Below the pieces are notes generated by a model that saw nothing but the letters and a program-made list of their open reading frames with translations, was not told the origin of the DNA and did no database searches. Positions 23,391 to 35,148 of a stretch of DNA of 64,000 bases are shown here, piece after piece (within the stretch, counting starts at the first letter, position 1; each line of letters begins with the position of its first letter). This stretch comes from Rugalucina vietnamica (Eukaryota > Mollusca > Bivalvia > Lucinida > Lucinidae): assembly GCA_964017185.1 (NCBI GenBank), contig OZ024876.1, forward strand, positions 14,943,726 through 15,007,725, given 5' to 3'. Both the position numbers and the translations under genes were made by a program.

Positions 23391-25401
23391 GTGAATATTT
23401 TTTTTATTTCTATTTCCAGTTAATCCAATTATCAGTGACCGGTCCGTCCTGTTATAGGTCCATCCAACATGCCCGTATTGTAAGCCTTCCGCAATGTTAC
23501 GCATTAGAGTACACTCAAACTATACAGATCGAATCTAAAATTCAGCTAATAGTGGACGAAGTTTAAGAAGTGAAAAAAAAGTCACCAAATTCATAAACTT
23601 AGATTGAAATTCCCAACCCAGACACCAACATGAAAGACAATGGCAAAGTATAATAGCTTAACACTATTGATCCAATTGAAACTTTTGAGGGATATACTCT
23701 AGTAATAACAAATTCGTTGTTTTCAAGGTTTTTAGACTTAATTTTAAAATGTCAGCAGCAACAGCAGGTGCAACAACAGGGACAGCAGCAGCAGTAGTGA
23801 TCAGTAGTACGAAATTCTAATAAGGAAGTGAGAAGCTCCGTGTCAGCTGTCGGAGTGACAAAAATACCCTTGTGAAAGTTATCAAGAGCTGTTGCAGTCT
23901 GTTTATTTGTCAGCATCTAAAATTTAATTTTGTTGACAAATTCATGCACAAAACAAAATGATGATTTAGTATTTTTGTAAGGTCAGTGCAATACAAAAGT
24001 ATTCGTATTTTCTCATTTGCTAAATTTGCATATTGTTACATGTGCAAACCGTAAAATGCCTGCCTATACAGCACTTGTAGCCAGTTCAAATCCAAAATGA
24101 TTTAAGAGATAGGTAAGAAAAAAAAAGCATTGATGGTGCTGACGCCTCAACAAGAAAGTCTCAGACTCGACAGAACATCGGATTAGACATGAATGATCTG
24201 AAAACTTGCCTCAGATTTCCTTGTATGGGCCTCAATCTTATTATAGATTCTATAAGTCAATAAAATTAATGAGCCGCATCGTGAGAAAACCGGATTTTTG
24301 CCTATGCGAAAACAAAGGCGCAGATCAGCTTCGCAGTAACTGCGAAGCTGATCAGCGCCTTTGTTTTCGCTACACGGATAGTACAATTTCTCTTGTTCTT
24401 AAATCCGAAATTTCAAGCTTCTAGCCTGCTTCTGTAACTGTACAGATCGGTTTGTGTCAGACCTGGTCGGACACCCCGAAGACCGGTTTTCTCGCGTCGC
24501 GGCTCATTTGGTTCCGTCATGTGGGCGCCAATGCATTTTTTTCTAGGATTTTATGTATCACAATCACAACTGGAAAGAAGTGTGTTGGTTGGATTCCGAC
24601 GGCGATGGTCGAACAAACGGAGCGGAACTGGGTGATCCACAATGCGAATATACCCCCGGGATAACTCTTACCAGGTCTGCCGTGGGCCATCCAGGTAAAG
24701 CAAATCTATACTACTACATCTTTAAATTGTGCTCTTACAAAACACAGCCGTTGTCGGGTGTTTCCATCTAGGGACCCAATGTTTGATCCACAAGATCAAG
24801 GATAAGACAGTTTCAAAAGAAAGCGCACGGATGAAATTAATATAGATCAGCTGGCTAACTGTCACTCCGTTCCACTTCGGTACCTCGTTCCACAGAGAGG
24901 TGTAACGGAATACCGATGGAAATAAATAGTAACTGGAGCATGCAGGTCGCTCTGTTTCAAGTGCTTGATTATTTTTTTTTACTTTCCATCGATAAACATA
25001 AAATGAACCGCCTCATGAGAAAACCAACAATCTGCGTATGCGAAAACAAAGACGCAGATCAGCTTCGCGGTAACCGCTTGTCAACTCTGCGATTCGGGTT
25101 CGAATCCATGTCAAGGCATATGTCAGCGTTATGGTCGACTGTCTAGGTTTGTTGTTTTTCCCGGGTTCTTCGGTTTCCTCCACCACGATTGCCCAATGAT
25201 AACGCCAACAGCCGCGCCTTCAAGAACGCGTATATAAGTTCTTTGACCATGAGCTATCTGTAGGCCCCTATATTAAACTAAAGTAAAATAAATAAAACAA
25301 ATAAGCCCGTGATTTATTGTTTTGCAGGCATCTGCGACAACCCTGACTTTCCGAACAGGTGTGATAATGACAACAATGACCAGACACGGTTTTGTCACTA
25401 A
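23193..25401 (+). CDS. Temptin-like secreted protein, 3 exons, 139 aa
   Basis: Exons 23193-23390, 24547-24694 and 25328-25401 join in phase (0, then 1) to a stop at 25399-25401. Residues 1-16 (MWFALIVICFVSMANA) are a signal peptide. The mature start YQRYQDLIPNG, the W.AVGH segment, and W.DSDGDG.TNG.ELGDP.C (residues 80-99) match temptin, the waterborne attraction protein of Aplysia that is widely expanded in molluscs; DSDGDG (82-87) looks like a calcium-binding loop. Exon 3 adds a short Asp/Asn-rich tail with three cysteines (C118, C127, C138). TATA-like ATATATAT at 23111 and AATAAA at 25429 frame the gene. An upstream in-frame Met at 23148 is less likely because the hydrophobic signal begins at 23193. 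Role in this animal (pheromone or shell/mucus matrix) is not known. Confidence 0.9.
24271..24505. mobile_element. MITE A, full copy in temptin intron 1
   Basis: GAGCCGCATCGTGAGAAAAC ... CGCGTCGCGGCTC, with the central hairpin CAGCTTCGCAG..CTGCGAAGCTG. No target duplication visible. Confidence 0.8.
24547..24694 (+). CDS. Temptin-like gene, exon 2
   Basis: Acceptor TTTTTTCTAG|GATTTT, donor CCAG|GTAAAG, phase 0 in and 1 out. Encodes the conserved core DFMYHNHNW..VC and DSDGDGRTNGAELGDPQC. A complete MITE A copy ends 41 bp upstream without touching the splice signal. Confidence 0.92.
24845..24925 (-). repeat. Short copy of the 14262-type insertion family
   Basis: GATCAGCTGGCTAAC, CACTTCGGTACCTCGTTCCA and ACCGATGG match both ends of 14262-14765. 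Related scraps: 35745-35812 and 39600-39680. Confidence 0.55.
25015..25310. mobile_element. MITE A fragment joined to a tRNA-derived SINE
   Basis: 25015-25079 is half a MITE A (CCGCCTCATGAGAAAACC ... CTTCGCGGTAACCGC). From there GGGTTCGAATCC (B box) and CCGGGTTCTTCGGTTTCCTC mark a SINE body that ends in AATAAATAAAAC just before temptin exon 3. Confidence 0.6.
25328..25401 (+). CDS. Temptin-like gene, exon 3 (last)
   Basis: Acceptor TTTTGCAG|GCATCT completes the split Gly codon; encodes ICDNPDFPNRCDND and ends FCH-stop. A MITE A copy follows at 25567. Confidence 0.85.
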
Positions 25402-25428
25402 ACAGGGCTTTCATATGTGCTTTAATTG

Positions 25429-25434
25429 AATAAA
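25429..25434 (+). terminator. Polyadenylation signal of temptin-like gene
   Basis: AATAAA 28 nt after the stop codon, the only hexamer close enough to serve the last exon. Confidence 0.6.
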
Positions 25435-25566
25435 ACTTTTGAACAGAAGTCAGCTTAATTTCCTTAGCCCTAGGCCCTAAAATCACCGCCACTGTTGTAT
25501 TGCCCAACGAAGCAAAAGATAACATAGCTGAATACGTTTTGCCCTTCTGATCAACGAGCAATATTT

Positions 25567-25800
25567 GAGCCACCTCGTGGGAAAACCAACAATGTGGTTT
25601 CCGAACAGGTCCGACACAAACCGGCCTGTACAAGCACAGAATAGATCTAGAAGCTTGAAATTCCGGGTTTAAGTAGAAGAGGAATTGTACCATCCGAGTA
25701 GCGAAAACAAAGGCGCTGATCAGCTTCGCGGTTACCGCGAAGCTGATCTGCGTCTTTGTCTTCGCCTATGCAGATTGTTGGTTTTCCCATGAGGCGGCTC
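25567..25800. mobile_element. MITE A, full copy
   Basis: GAGCCACCTCGTGGGAAAAC ... ATGAGGCGGCTC flanked by ATTT direct repeats. Confidence 0.8.
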
Positions 25801-26109
25801 ATTTATTGCAAGTAAAGTATAAAATAGGGCAGTTTGACCTTTAAAGGTCAGAGGCCATGGTCAATGCCAGGGGTCAATGTCAACGTCAATGCACATATCC
25901 CATGACTGGTCGTCTGGGTATCAATTTTATGTTATATGATTTTAGTGTTTATTTTATTATTACCATTGTTCTTTTTACTATCATTTTTATTTATTTATTT
26001 TAAAGTTATGGCATATCTTTGATTTTCATTACAACGAGATTTTTAATGTGAATTTTAGACATAACTCTCCTGTGATGGAAATTTGTTATTTAGATGTATG
26101 AGATTCGCA

Positions 26110-26245
26110 GAAAAAAGATTGTGCTAGGTGTTTGTTTCCTCGGGGTTCTCCCGTTTTCTCCCCACCTACTGACTGGCCCATCTCATATCAGCTGAAATGT
26201 TCGTGAAAGGGACTTTAACTGAAAATAAAATCAACTCAACAAATA
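26110..26245 (+). repeat. SINE 3' end
   Basis: TTCCTCGGGGTTCTCCCGTT ... GAAAGGGACTTTAACTGAAA then AATAAAATCAA tail; head missing. Confidence 0.5.
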
Positions 26246-26371
26246 CAAATCAACGAAACTTAATCGCACTCGTTTGAATCGTCGTGTTCGTCTCGGGATC
26301 GAACATGCTTTGGCTTCTAGCGGGCCGCTCCTTTGATGAAGAGGTGACAACGTCTTTACTGTTTAATTCAT

Positions 26372-26472
26372 TTAAGCCTGGCGTCCCTTTTATGGGACAT
26401 AGGCAAACAGAATAGCCCCAGATGTGACGCCGCAGAACGCGGCGTCCCATCTGGGGCTATTCCGTTTGCTTA
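26372..26472. repeat. Palindromic repeat (GGCAAACAGAATAGCCCC)
   Basis: GGCAAACAGAATAGCCCCAG..GACGCCGC pairs with GCGGCGTC..CTGGGGCTATTCC around AGAAC. Half copies end in an A tract at 15586-15714 and 35043-35145. Confidence 0.75.
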
Positions 26473-26677
26473 GAGAATTTTCATCGAAAAATTGAATAAA
26501 ATTTAAAAATCAACCCTGACGCCCCTAAAAATGAAAGTGGACTGACCAAAATGATAATGATGGGAAAATCCATTCGTCAAATATGGGTTAAAGCGCTTTA
26601 CTTACGACAGGCTAACGCTGGTAAGTACCGTCCTTTCCAGTAAGCGCGTCAGTGGTATCTTCATACGTGTACCATCT

Positions 26678-26911
26678 GAGCCGCCTCGTGGGAAAACCAA
26701 CAATGTGGTTTCCGACCAGGTCCGACACAAACCGGCCTGCACAAGCACAGAAAAGAGCTAGAAGCTTGAAATTTTGGAGTTAAGTAGAGGAGGAAATCTA
26801 CTATCTGAGTTGCGAAAACAAAGGCGCTGATCAGCTTCGCGGTTACCGCGAAGCTGATCTGCGTCTTTGTTTTCGCCTATGCAGATTGTTGGTTTTCCCA
26901 TGAGGCGGCTC
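26678..26911. mobile_element. MITE A, full copy
   Basis: Complete, with intact inner hairpin; flanks do not show a 4-bp duplication. Confidence 0.8.
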
Positions 26912-27113
26912 AATTCTGTTTTGTCCTTCCTGCAGTACTCGTAAATACATGACGCACGACTTGTATCGTCAAAATATGCTGAACGTGGCTGACTCGTATG
27001 TTTCGAAAGTTTTCTTAACTGGGAATGGTTTGATAAAAAATCAGTAATTATGCAATAGTAACAATTGCACGAAATGTTCGGGTCTTGTTTTCAGTTGTCT
27101 ATATTTTACAATT

Positions 27114-30100
27114 TGGTCCATGAGCCAATACCGTAAATTTTGGGGGTCGGTACCACCTGGCCTGAACAAATCCCCTTATGATTTTCATGTAGAACTATGT
27201 TTGTAGACTTGTAAAAAATCGGGGGGACTTGCATTGCTGGTAGCTTTAATGGTGAAACGACACGTTATTTACGATACCCCATAATTATAAAAAAAAACAA
27301 CGTCATTTTAACACAAAAAAACGGTAGGGAATAGTCTTTTAGCTATCCATATGCCCCTTTCCTCCCCAAGGGAAATTTCTACACTATTATTCTCTAAAAG
27401 TACATTAAAAAAGCTATCAAATCCTGTTTTCTGCTATCTGAAAGTCGAGGCGTTTGCGTTTTACGCTATGTTTTATTAAATTACTCTAAATATTCAATTT
27501 TTGCGTCAATAATGGGGGTACACATAGAAAATTGAAAATATCTCAATTGTTTTTTATCCTAGACCATTGAACTTGGTCTCATTCTTAAGCTTAGACATAT
27601 CCCTTTTATCCTATGATAAGTAATGGAAATTATCTTACTTGCATATTCATGAATTTTCATTAAACCATTAAAATGAAAAAAAAAGAGTTAAAAATCAATT
27701 ATCCCATAAAAACTAATTTCAGGCCTGAACTATCATTGTGGCTCCTTGTTATTGTATCAATTATTCTATTTGACAAATTTGTTGATGTCATGGGCCTAAA
27801 TGAAAATTATCTCATTTGCATTTTCATGAACATTAATGAAAATGACGAAAATCAGGATTTACAAAGGGAAAATAATTATACTGCCATTTGAAGGGTTTGA
27901 TTTGGGTTGTAAGATGTAATTGAACCCTTAGAACAAATGCTCAAGGGTGCCAGTTTGGTCAGAGGATCACTTCAATGCCCATTTGTGTCACCTAAAATCA
28001 CAGAGTGTTCAATACAACCCCTAATAAGCGCAGTTAGTAAGGTGATACACCTATATTACCACATGTATCTTGGCTACTGATAGACTTAGAAAGCAGAAAT
28101 AGGTATCAAATGATTGCTTTTGCAAAACTATATAACTATGTAATAAGATACAATTATCAAACTGACTTCCTGGTGTTCGAATACTAATGAAAACTTCATG
28201 TATTAGACTAAAATCACAGAAAATGGAGAATACTAGCACAGTTGTTTATATCTCAGCAACCAAAAGCTCTAAAGAGCTTGAATTGGTATCAAATGATTGC
28301 TATGACAGTGCTCTATAACCATGAAATAAGATATATAAACAAGCTGGATATCTTAAGGCTCAAATATTAAAAAAAGAACTTCAGATATTAGAGAAAAATA
28401 ACAGATAAACGATGGGGAAAATCAACGAAATTCAGATATCTCAGCAACCAAAAACACCAAAGACTTGAAATTTGTATTAAATTATTGTTATGATAATGTT
28501 CTATATTAATGTGAAAAAATACAGAATGATTTTGACCTTCTTGGTGTTCAAATATTGATGAGAACTTTCAATTTTAGAGACAAATCACAGACCAATGTAG
28601 GGGGTATACCTACAAAAACGTTTATAGCTCAGCAGCCAAAAGCCATAGAGAGCTGAAGTTTGTAACATATGATTGCTATGATAACATTCTAAAACGACAT
28701 AATAAGATACATTAATAGTTAGACTTTTGTGCTGTTCAAATATTGAGGAAACTTTAAATATTAGAGAAAAATCACAGAAAATGGAGGGGTATACCTACGA
28801 AAACGTGTATTTCTCAGGAACCAAAAGTCATAAAGAACAGAAATTGGTATCAAATGATTGCTATAACAATATTTTATAATTATACAATTAGATATATCAA
28901 TAAGCGGACTCTCTTGTAGCGCAAATACTTAAGGGAACTTCAGATATAGGAGAAAAATCACTGGCAAACGAAGGGGGTATACAAATAAAACTGCTGATAT
29001 CTCAGTGACCAAAACCTCTAGAGAGCTAAAATTTGAAACAAATGATTGTTAGAATTATGTTCTATAATCATTAGATAAGAAACATAATTAATTTGACTTT
29101 CTCATTGTTGGAATATAGATGAGAACTTTAAATATTAGGTAAAAATCTCAGAAAAATATAGGGGGTATGCCAACGGAAACGTATATATCTCAGCAACCAA
29201 AAGTCCTAGACAGCTGAAATTGGTATCAAATGATTGCTATGACAATATTTTATAACCATGTAAAGGGTATATAAATAAAATGTCTTTCTTGTTTCTCGAA
29301 TATTTAAGAGAACTTAAGCTATAGAAGAAAAAACATTTGCAAACGAAGGGGGTATACCAATAAAACTGCTGATATATCAGTGACCAAAAGCTCTAGAGAG
29401 CTAAAATTGGTATCAAATGATTGCAAGAATAATGTTCTATAAACATAAGATAAAGAAGATAAATAATTTGACTTTCTCATTGTTGGAATATAGATGAAAA
29501 CTTTTAATACTAGATAAAAATCTCAGAAAAATATAGGGGGTATACCAACGGAAACATATATTTCTCAGCAACCAAAAGTCCTAGACAGCTGAAATTGGTA
29601 TCAAATGATTGCTATGACAATATTCTATAACCATGTAAAGGGTATATAAACAAAATATGTTTTTTCTTTCTCGAATATTTAAGAGAACTTAAGCTATAGG
29701 AGAAAAAACATTGGCAAACGAAGGGGGTATACCAAGAAAACTGCTAATATATCAGTAACCAAAAGATCGAGAGAGCTTAAATTGGTATCAAATGATTGCT
29801 AAAATAACTTTCTTTAATCATGTGATAAAAACATAAATAATTTGACTTTCTCATTGATGAAATAGTGATGAGAACTATAAATATTGATAAAAAATCTCAG
29901 AAAAAATATAGGGGGTATACCAACGGAAGCGTATATATCTCAATAACCAAAAGTTCTAGAGACTGAAAATGCTATAATATGATTGCTTTGACAATATTCT
30001 ATAACCATGTAACAAGTATATAAACAAACTGACTTTCTTGTTGCTCAAATATTTAAAAGAACTTAAGATATAAGAGAAAAAATCACTTGCAAACGAAGGG

Positions 30101-31568
30101 GGTATACCAATAAAACTGCCAATATCTCATCGACAAAGAGCCCTAGAAAGCTGAAATTGGTATCAAATGATTGCTAAAATAACGCTTTAAAACCATTTGG
30201 TAAGTCACTTAAACAATCTGACTTACTTTTTTTGAATATTGATAAAAACTTTAAATATTAGAGAAAAATCACAGAAAAATTGAGAGGTATACCACCAAAA
30301 AACTTAATACGTCAGCAACCAAAAAGTATAGAGAGCTTAAATTGGTATCAAATGATTGCTATGGTAATGTTCTATAATCATAAGATAAGATGTATGAAAA
30401 ATTAGACTTTCGTAGTGTTTGAATATTGATGAAAACTTAAAATATTAGATAAAAAATCACAGAAAAATATAGGGGGTATACCAAAGGAAACATTTATATC
30501 TCAACAACCAAAAGTCCTAGAGAGCTGATATTGGTATCAAATAATTGATATGACAATATTCTATGACCATGTTAAGGTATATAGCAAGCTGACGTTTTTG
30601 CTGCTCAAATATTTGAGAAAACTTAAGATAGAGGAGAAAAATCACTGGCAAAGAAGGGGGTATATCAATAAAACTACTAATATCTCACTTACCAAAGGCT
30701 CTACAGAGCTGAAATTACTATAAAATGATTGCTATGGCAATATTCTATAACCATGCAACAAGTATATAAACAAGCTGACTTTCTTGTTTCTCAAAAATTT
30801 AAAAGAACTTAAGATATAAGAGAAAAATCACTTGCAAACGAAGGGGGTATACCAATAAAACTGCTACTATCTCAATGACAAACAGCTCTAGAAAGCTGAA
30901 ATTGGTATCAAATAATTGCTAAGATAATGTTCTAAAATCACGTGGTAAGACACACAAACAACCTGACTTACTTTTTTCAAATATTGATAAAAACTATAAA
31001 TATTAGAGAAAAATCACAGAAAAAAGTGGAGGGGGTATACCCCCAAAAATCTTTATAACTCGGCAACCAAAAGTTATAGAGAGCCGAAATTGGTATCAAA
31101 TGATTTCTATGGTATTGCTCTATAATCATAGGATAAGATTTATGAAATACTAGGATTTCTTAGTGTTGAATATTGATGAGAACTTGAAATATTAGATAAA
31201 AATGACAGAAAAATAGAGGGGGTATACCAACAGAAACGTTTATATCTCAGCAGCCAAACGTCCTAGAGAGCTAAAATTGGTATCAAATGATTGATATGAC
31301 AATAATTAATAGCCATGTCATATAATAAGACATATGAACAAGCTGACTATCTTGTTCCAAAAATTGAAGAAAACTTAAGATATAAGAGAAAAACACAGAC
31401 AAATGAAGGGGGTATACTAGAATAAACTCGAAGATTTTAACCATAAAGCTACCACCTAGAAAGGTCCCCCCGATTTTATCTAATTCTATACATCCCAAAA
31501 TTGTGAAAAAGTGCGGGGGGATCTGTTCAGGTCAGGTGGTACCGACATCTTAAATAGCTCATGGACCA
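27114..31568. mobile_element. 4.46-kb TIR element with internal satellite
   Basis: Inverted ends of about 130 bp: TGGTCCATGAGC, CGGTACCACCTG.CCTGAACA and AAATCGGGGGGAC appear in order at 27114-27245 and reversed at 31430-31568. ATT flanks both sides (3-bp TSD). Left interior (27245-28040) is unique and AT-rich; the rest is the tandem array. No transposase. Confidence 0.8.
28050..31425. repeat. Tandem array, ~187-bp unit, about 18 copies
   Basis: Each unit has TTGGTATCAAATGATTGCTA, then a TCTATAA.CAT, GACTTTCTT.TTGTT, AGAGAAAAATCAC and GGGGGTATACC block, then ATATCTCAGCAACCAAAAG. Copies occur about every 183-190 bp from 28100 to 31280. AT-rich, no sustained ORF. Confidence 0.88.
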
Positions 31569-31569
31569 A

Positions 31570-33300
31570 TTAATGAAATACGATATTTGAAGAAAAAATA
31601 ACAGAAAGCCAAAAATTGTAGCATATAGTAGTAACCTGTGGTTCTCTAGGCCGATGTTTTACGATCACGACCACAGAGACTCATAGGGTGAATTATTATT
31701 CTGAGTATGTTGCGTTATAAAGTGACTGTAGGTATTCTAATTTACCTTACATTGGGAATAGGCTCAATGTTGTAAGTCCAATAACGGCTCACTGCTTGGA
31801 GTCACACTATACCCCGTGCATAGCTTGATATAACGATACACAAATCAAACTGTTTCAGTTTAGACATATTTATTAAATATTCACGCGAATATATATTTCT
31901 AACAAAAACATCTAAGTTTAGACCCTATACGAGCCACCATGGTTAACAACCTTTCTTAAACGTAAAATTCGAAAGACGAAGCGTGTCTAAAAAGCGACAA
32001 AGAAAATCACTGATCAATGATTTGAAATATTAAGAAATTAAATAATACATTTTCTCAAGAACTCTAACAAACAATACTATGATGGCATAGCCGAATAATT
32101 ACAGTCTGGTGGTCTACCCTGATATCATTTATTACCCCCACATTCTCTTCAAATATTCTCCAAATCGAATCCAATGGCTATATTATCACCGACAAATACG
32201 AGAATGTTAACGCCAAATACATACTAGTATTTCCAAAGTTAGAGCATTGTCGCCTCCGGTGTACCATACACAGCTGAATAGGATAGTAAAACATCTCGAA
32301 GTCGAATATATACGGGGCCTGTCCCAGAATTACGTAGACATTTGTGATAAAACAAGAATGTGTATGCAGAATTGCATGAAATTTATATGATATGTTTGCA
32401 TACATCTAATAAACATTTCATACAAATATGGACGAATTCGTCTCTTACACAACACATTTATATGCATTTATGCTATGATGGGTAGGTGTCTACGGCGCAC
32501 GTCAAAAACTCTGTTTTGATGTTCATAAAGATCAAATTCAACAGTTCCTGTAACAACGCTAACTATTAGTTGCACGAGTAACTGTAGATAACTTTTTGGA
32601 AGTTTTAAATGATTTTCACCATCAGCGTTGATTTTATACATTTTTTTTAAACATACTGAAATTATTTTACTGGAAAATAATGACGTAATGTAAGTTTTAC
32701 GGCGCAAAATTAGACCCTCCCCAACATTTTGTTTTACAGTTAAAGCACATTTAACAAAATTAATTTATAAAATCAACCTTCTAATGTGTCATTAATGATT
32801 TAGTGATGATTTTTGTGTGCATTTTTCTTTGAATATTCTGAATGCCTGTTTCTTGTTGTCGTTTTAAACAAGCGACATCTTGTTGTTTTATTTCAGTCTA
32901 AAAAAATAGTTGTCCCTCATATAAAATGAAATTGATCATGCTATTTGTTTTCTTTTTATCATTTCTATCTCAAATAATTGATTATCATTTTAACTAAGAA
33001 GACTTAACCAATGCTTAGATGGCAATATTCATCTCATTACGGCTCTAAAAAAGAGACTGCATACAAAACATTCAACCACACCTCCACAAAAACGAAGCAA
33101 AATGATTTTCAACGTGCTCTGGTTACACCGATACACCATCATGTAAATGTCCATAACTTTTTTCAATTTGTAAGCAATTGAACTAATATATTTTACTGAT
33201 TGCTCCATAGAAATGTAGTTTAAAAGCAACTTAAAATCTTTAAATTTCAACCAACCGTTCGCGAGTTATTAGACATGTTTATGATTTCCCGGGACGGACC
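31570..33300. other. No gene seen
   Basis: AT-rich intergenic DNA; small ORFs of 60-80 codons resemble nothing known and lack splice context. Confidence 0.5.
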
Positions 33301-33302
33301 TC

Positions 33303-34288
33303 GTATACTGACGTCAATAAAAAAACGCCTCATCGAAAATGTTGAATAACTTGGCCAATAGATATACAATATGAACGAAATCTGCATTTTCCTTAGTTTT
33401 ACGTTCTCTCTCATGGTATAGTATACTGAAAATAACGTATGGACTTTTCACAAGAAAAGAAACAGTGCAGACGGAACGAAAAAATGATACTGTTTGATTT
33501 CTGGCGTTCGAAGCGACTAGGACCATCGTTTACTTCGGCATAAGATTCCCTCTATCGATTTTTGTTACCGTAGCTCTTTCGCCGACGCTTCTGTAGCAAA
33601 ATGTTTTGACGGCGTCGACGCCTCTTATGATTACGAATTCTAATGATGAAACATTTCAGAAACGATGCCGTTATATTCGGATGCACATATTGAGTTAATT
33701 TTCATAACGTGGTCACATCATTTCAAATGCATAGCCAAGAATGGAGCAATGGTATTCTGACGCTTATTATTTTCCTAGGCGTCAAATACACGTTATCCCC
33801 GAGGACGTTCGTTTCACGCTGAAAGGCAGCAGAAGTAACAACAGAAACTATTCTTGGTCAAACAGCCATGCCAGGATAGCCTTTGTACACTTTTTGACCA
33901 TTTGATGTTGATTACCATTTAAGCATTAATCTTTAGATGCAGTGACGTCAATAACGCTAATGAACGAAATTCGGTTTTCAAAAAAATGTGTTTCAACAAC
34001 ATATGGTCACGTATGGATATTCAACTCGTTGACTTATGTATTGGTATTGCAAAGGAGGCTTTCAAAAAGAGACCGGTTCATGAATAGAATAGGGATTTTG
34101 CGAGTGGTGTATGTTTTCAACAGCATGCCATTTTTCAAGCAGCTGTCTGAATAATTCCATTATAGCATTTCCGAATGCTTAAAAGGTTAGCAAAAGATAT
34201 GACCAATATTTAAATAATTAAAGTTGTTAATCTTGGCAGCATGACGTGTCAAAGTTGACTGAGGCATTTTTTGTTGACGTCAGTATAC
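33303..34288. mobile_element. 986-bp TIR element carrying CRE palindromes in its ends
   Basis: GTATACTGACGTCAATAAAA at the left matches TTGACGTCAGTATAC at the right, extending to CGCCTCA/TGAGGC. Each terminus holds TGACGTCA. TA dinucleotides at the ends suggest a Tc1/mariner-type origin. Confidence 0.75.
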
Positions 34289-34427
34289 ATAGTACTAACA
34301 TATAAGCTAGCTGTAGATAGCATACAAGTGAATGTACATGTAGATGAAGCAACATCCGATAAGTTCGGAAATTCCATTGTCAGTGAATGTTCACTCTCGT
34401 ATACGTATAGACTAAAGTCCATCAAAA

Positions 34428-34696
34428 TTACAAGACCCTGACGGGCACGAGTCTCCGAGTCCCCTGGATAATACGAGGCGTTGGCGGCGCTGTCTTGTAG
34501 GTAGGTGGTCGGTCGTCGTACCGTCGGCGGTCGTCGTAATCGTCGTAGTCGTCAGTTAGGCCGTCACAGATAATGAGGAGGCCGGCGATCCCTGCTAGTA
34601 TGCCGGCGAGCACGGTGAGGCCCATGGACCATGAGGCGACGTAGGGGTCGGTAACGTACACCATCCATACTATCATACCAACCAGCGTGAAAAACA
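34428..34696 (-). CDS. Claudin-type gene, exon 3 (last)
   Basis: Acceptor AATTTTCAG|TGTTTT; the split codon becomes Met123. Encodes the end of TM3, TM4 (GLTVLAGILAGIAGLLIIC) and the charged tail ending PVRVL-stop. Confidence 0.85.
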
Positions 34697-35104
34697 CTGA
34701 AAATTAAATGTAGAAATGGTTAGATTTGAGAACGACGCTTTTATCGACCGATGTCGTTACGTACATGTTATTGGTGCTCTACATGTACGCCAGGTATTGT
34801 TTTTAAAAACATGAGGATATGCGGTTTAATTGCCAGTTTTGTCCTTATACATCATGAAAGTTAACTAGCCTTATGCTGGATCCCACTTGGCTTTTCTCAG
34901 CTTCTGTCTAGCACGGCGACTCTTCAGAGTACACCCAAAATATGTGATTTTTTAATATTTAAACCTATTTACTATGCAGAACTATTCCAGAAAATTTTAC
35001 ACTATATTAGCTATCTACCTCCATTCTGACTGCATTTTAACTCTTGTAGGTGTCCGTTTTATGGGGCATAGGCAAACAGTATAGTCTTAGATGTGACGCC
35101 GCAG

Positions 35105-35148
<44 letters not shown>

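Noticed and set aside
27673-27891. 72-codon ORF in the satellite-bearing element
   Set aside because: AT-rich, no domain, no coding context.
28050-31425. CRISPR-like regular repeats
   Set aside because: Whole ~187-bp units repeat without unique spacers, in a eukaryotic genome.
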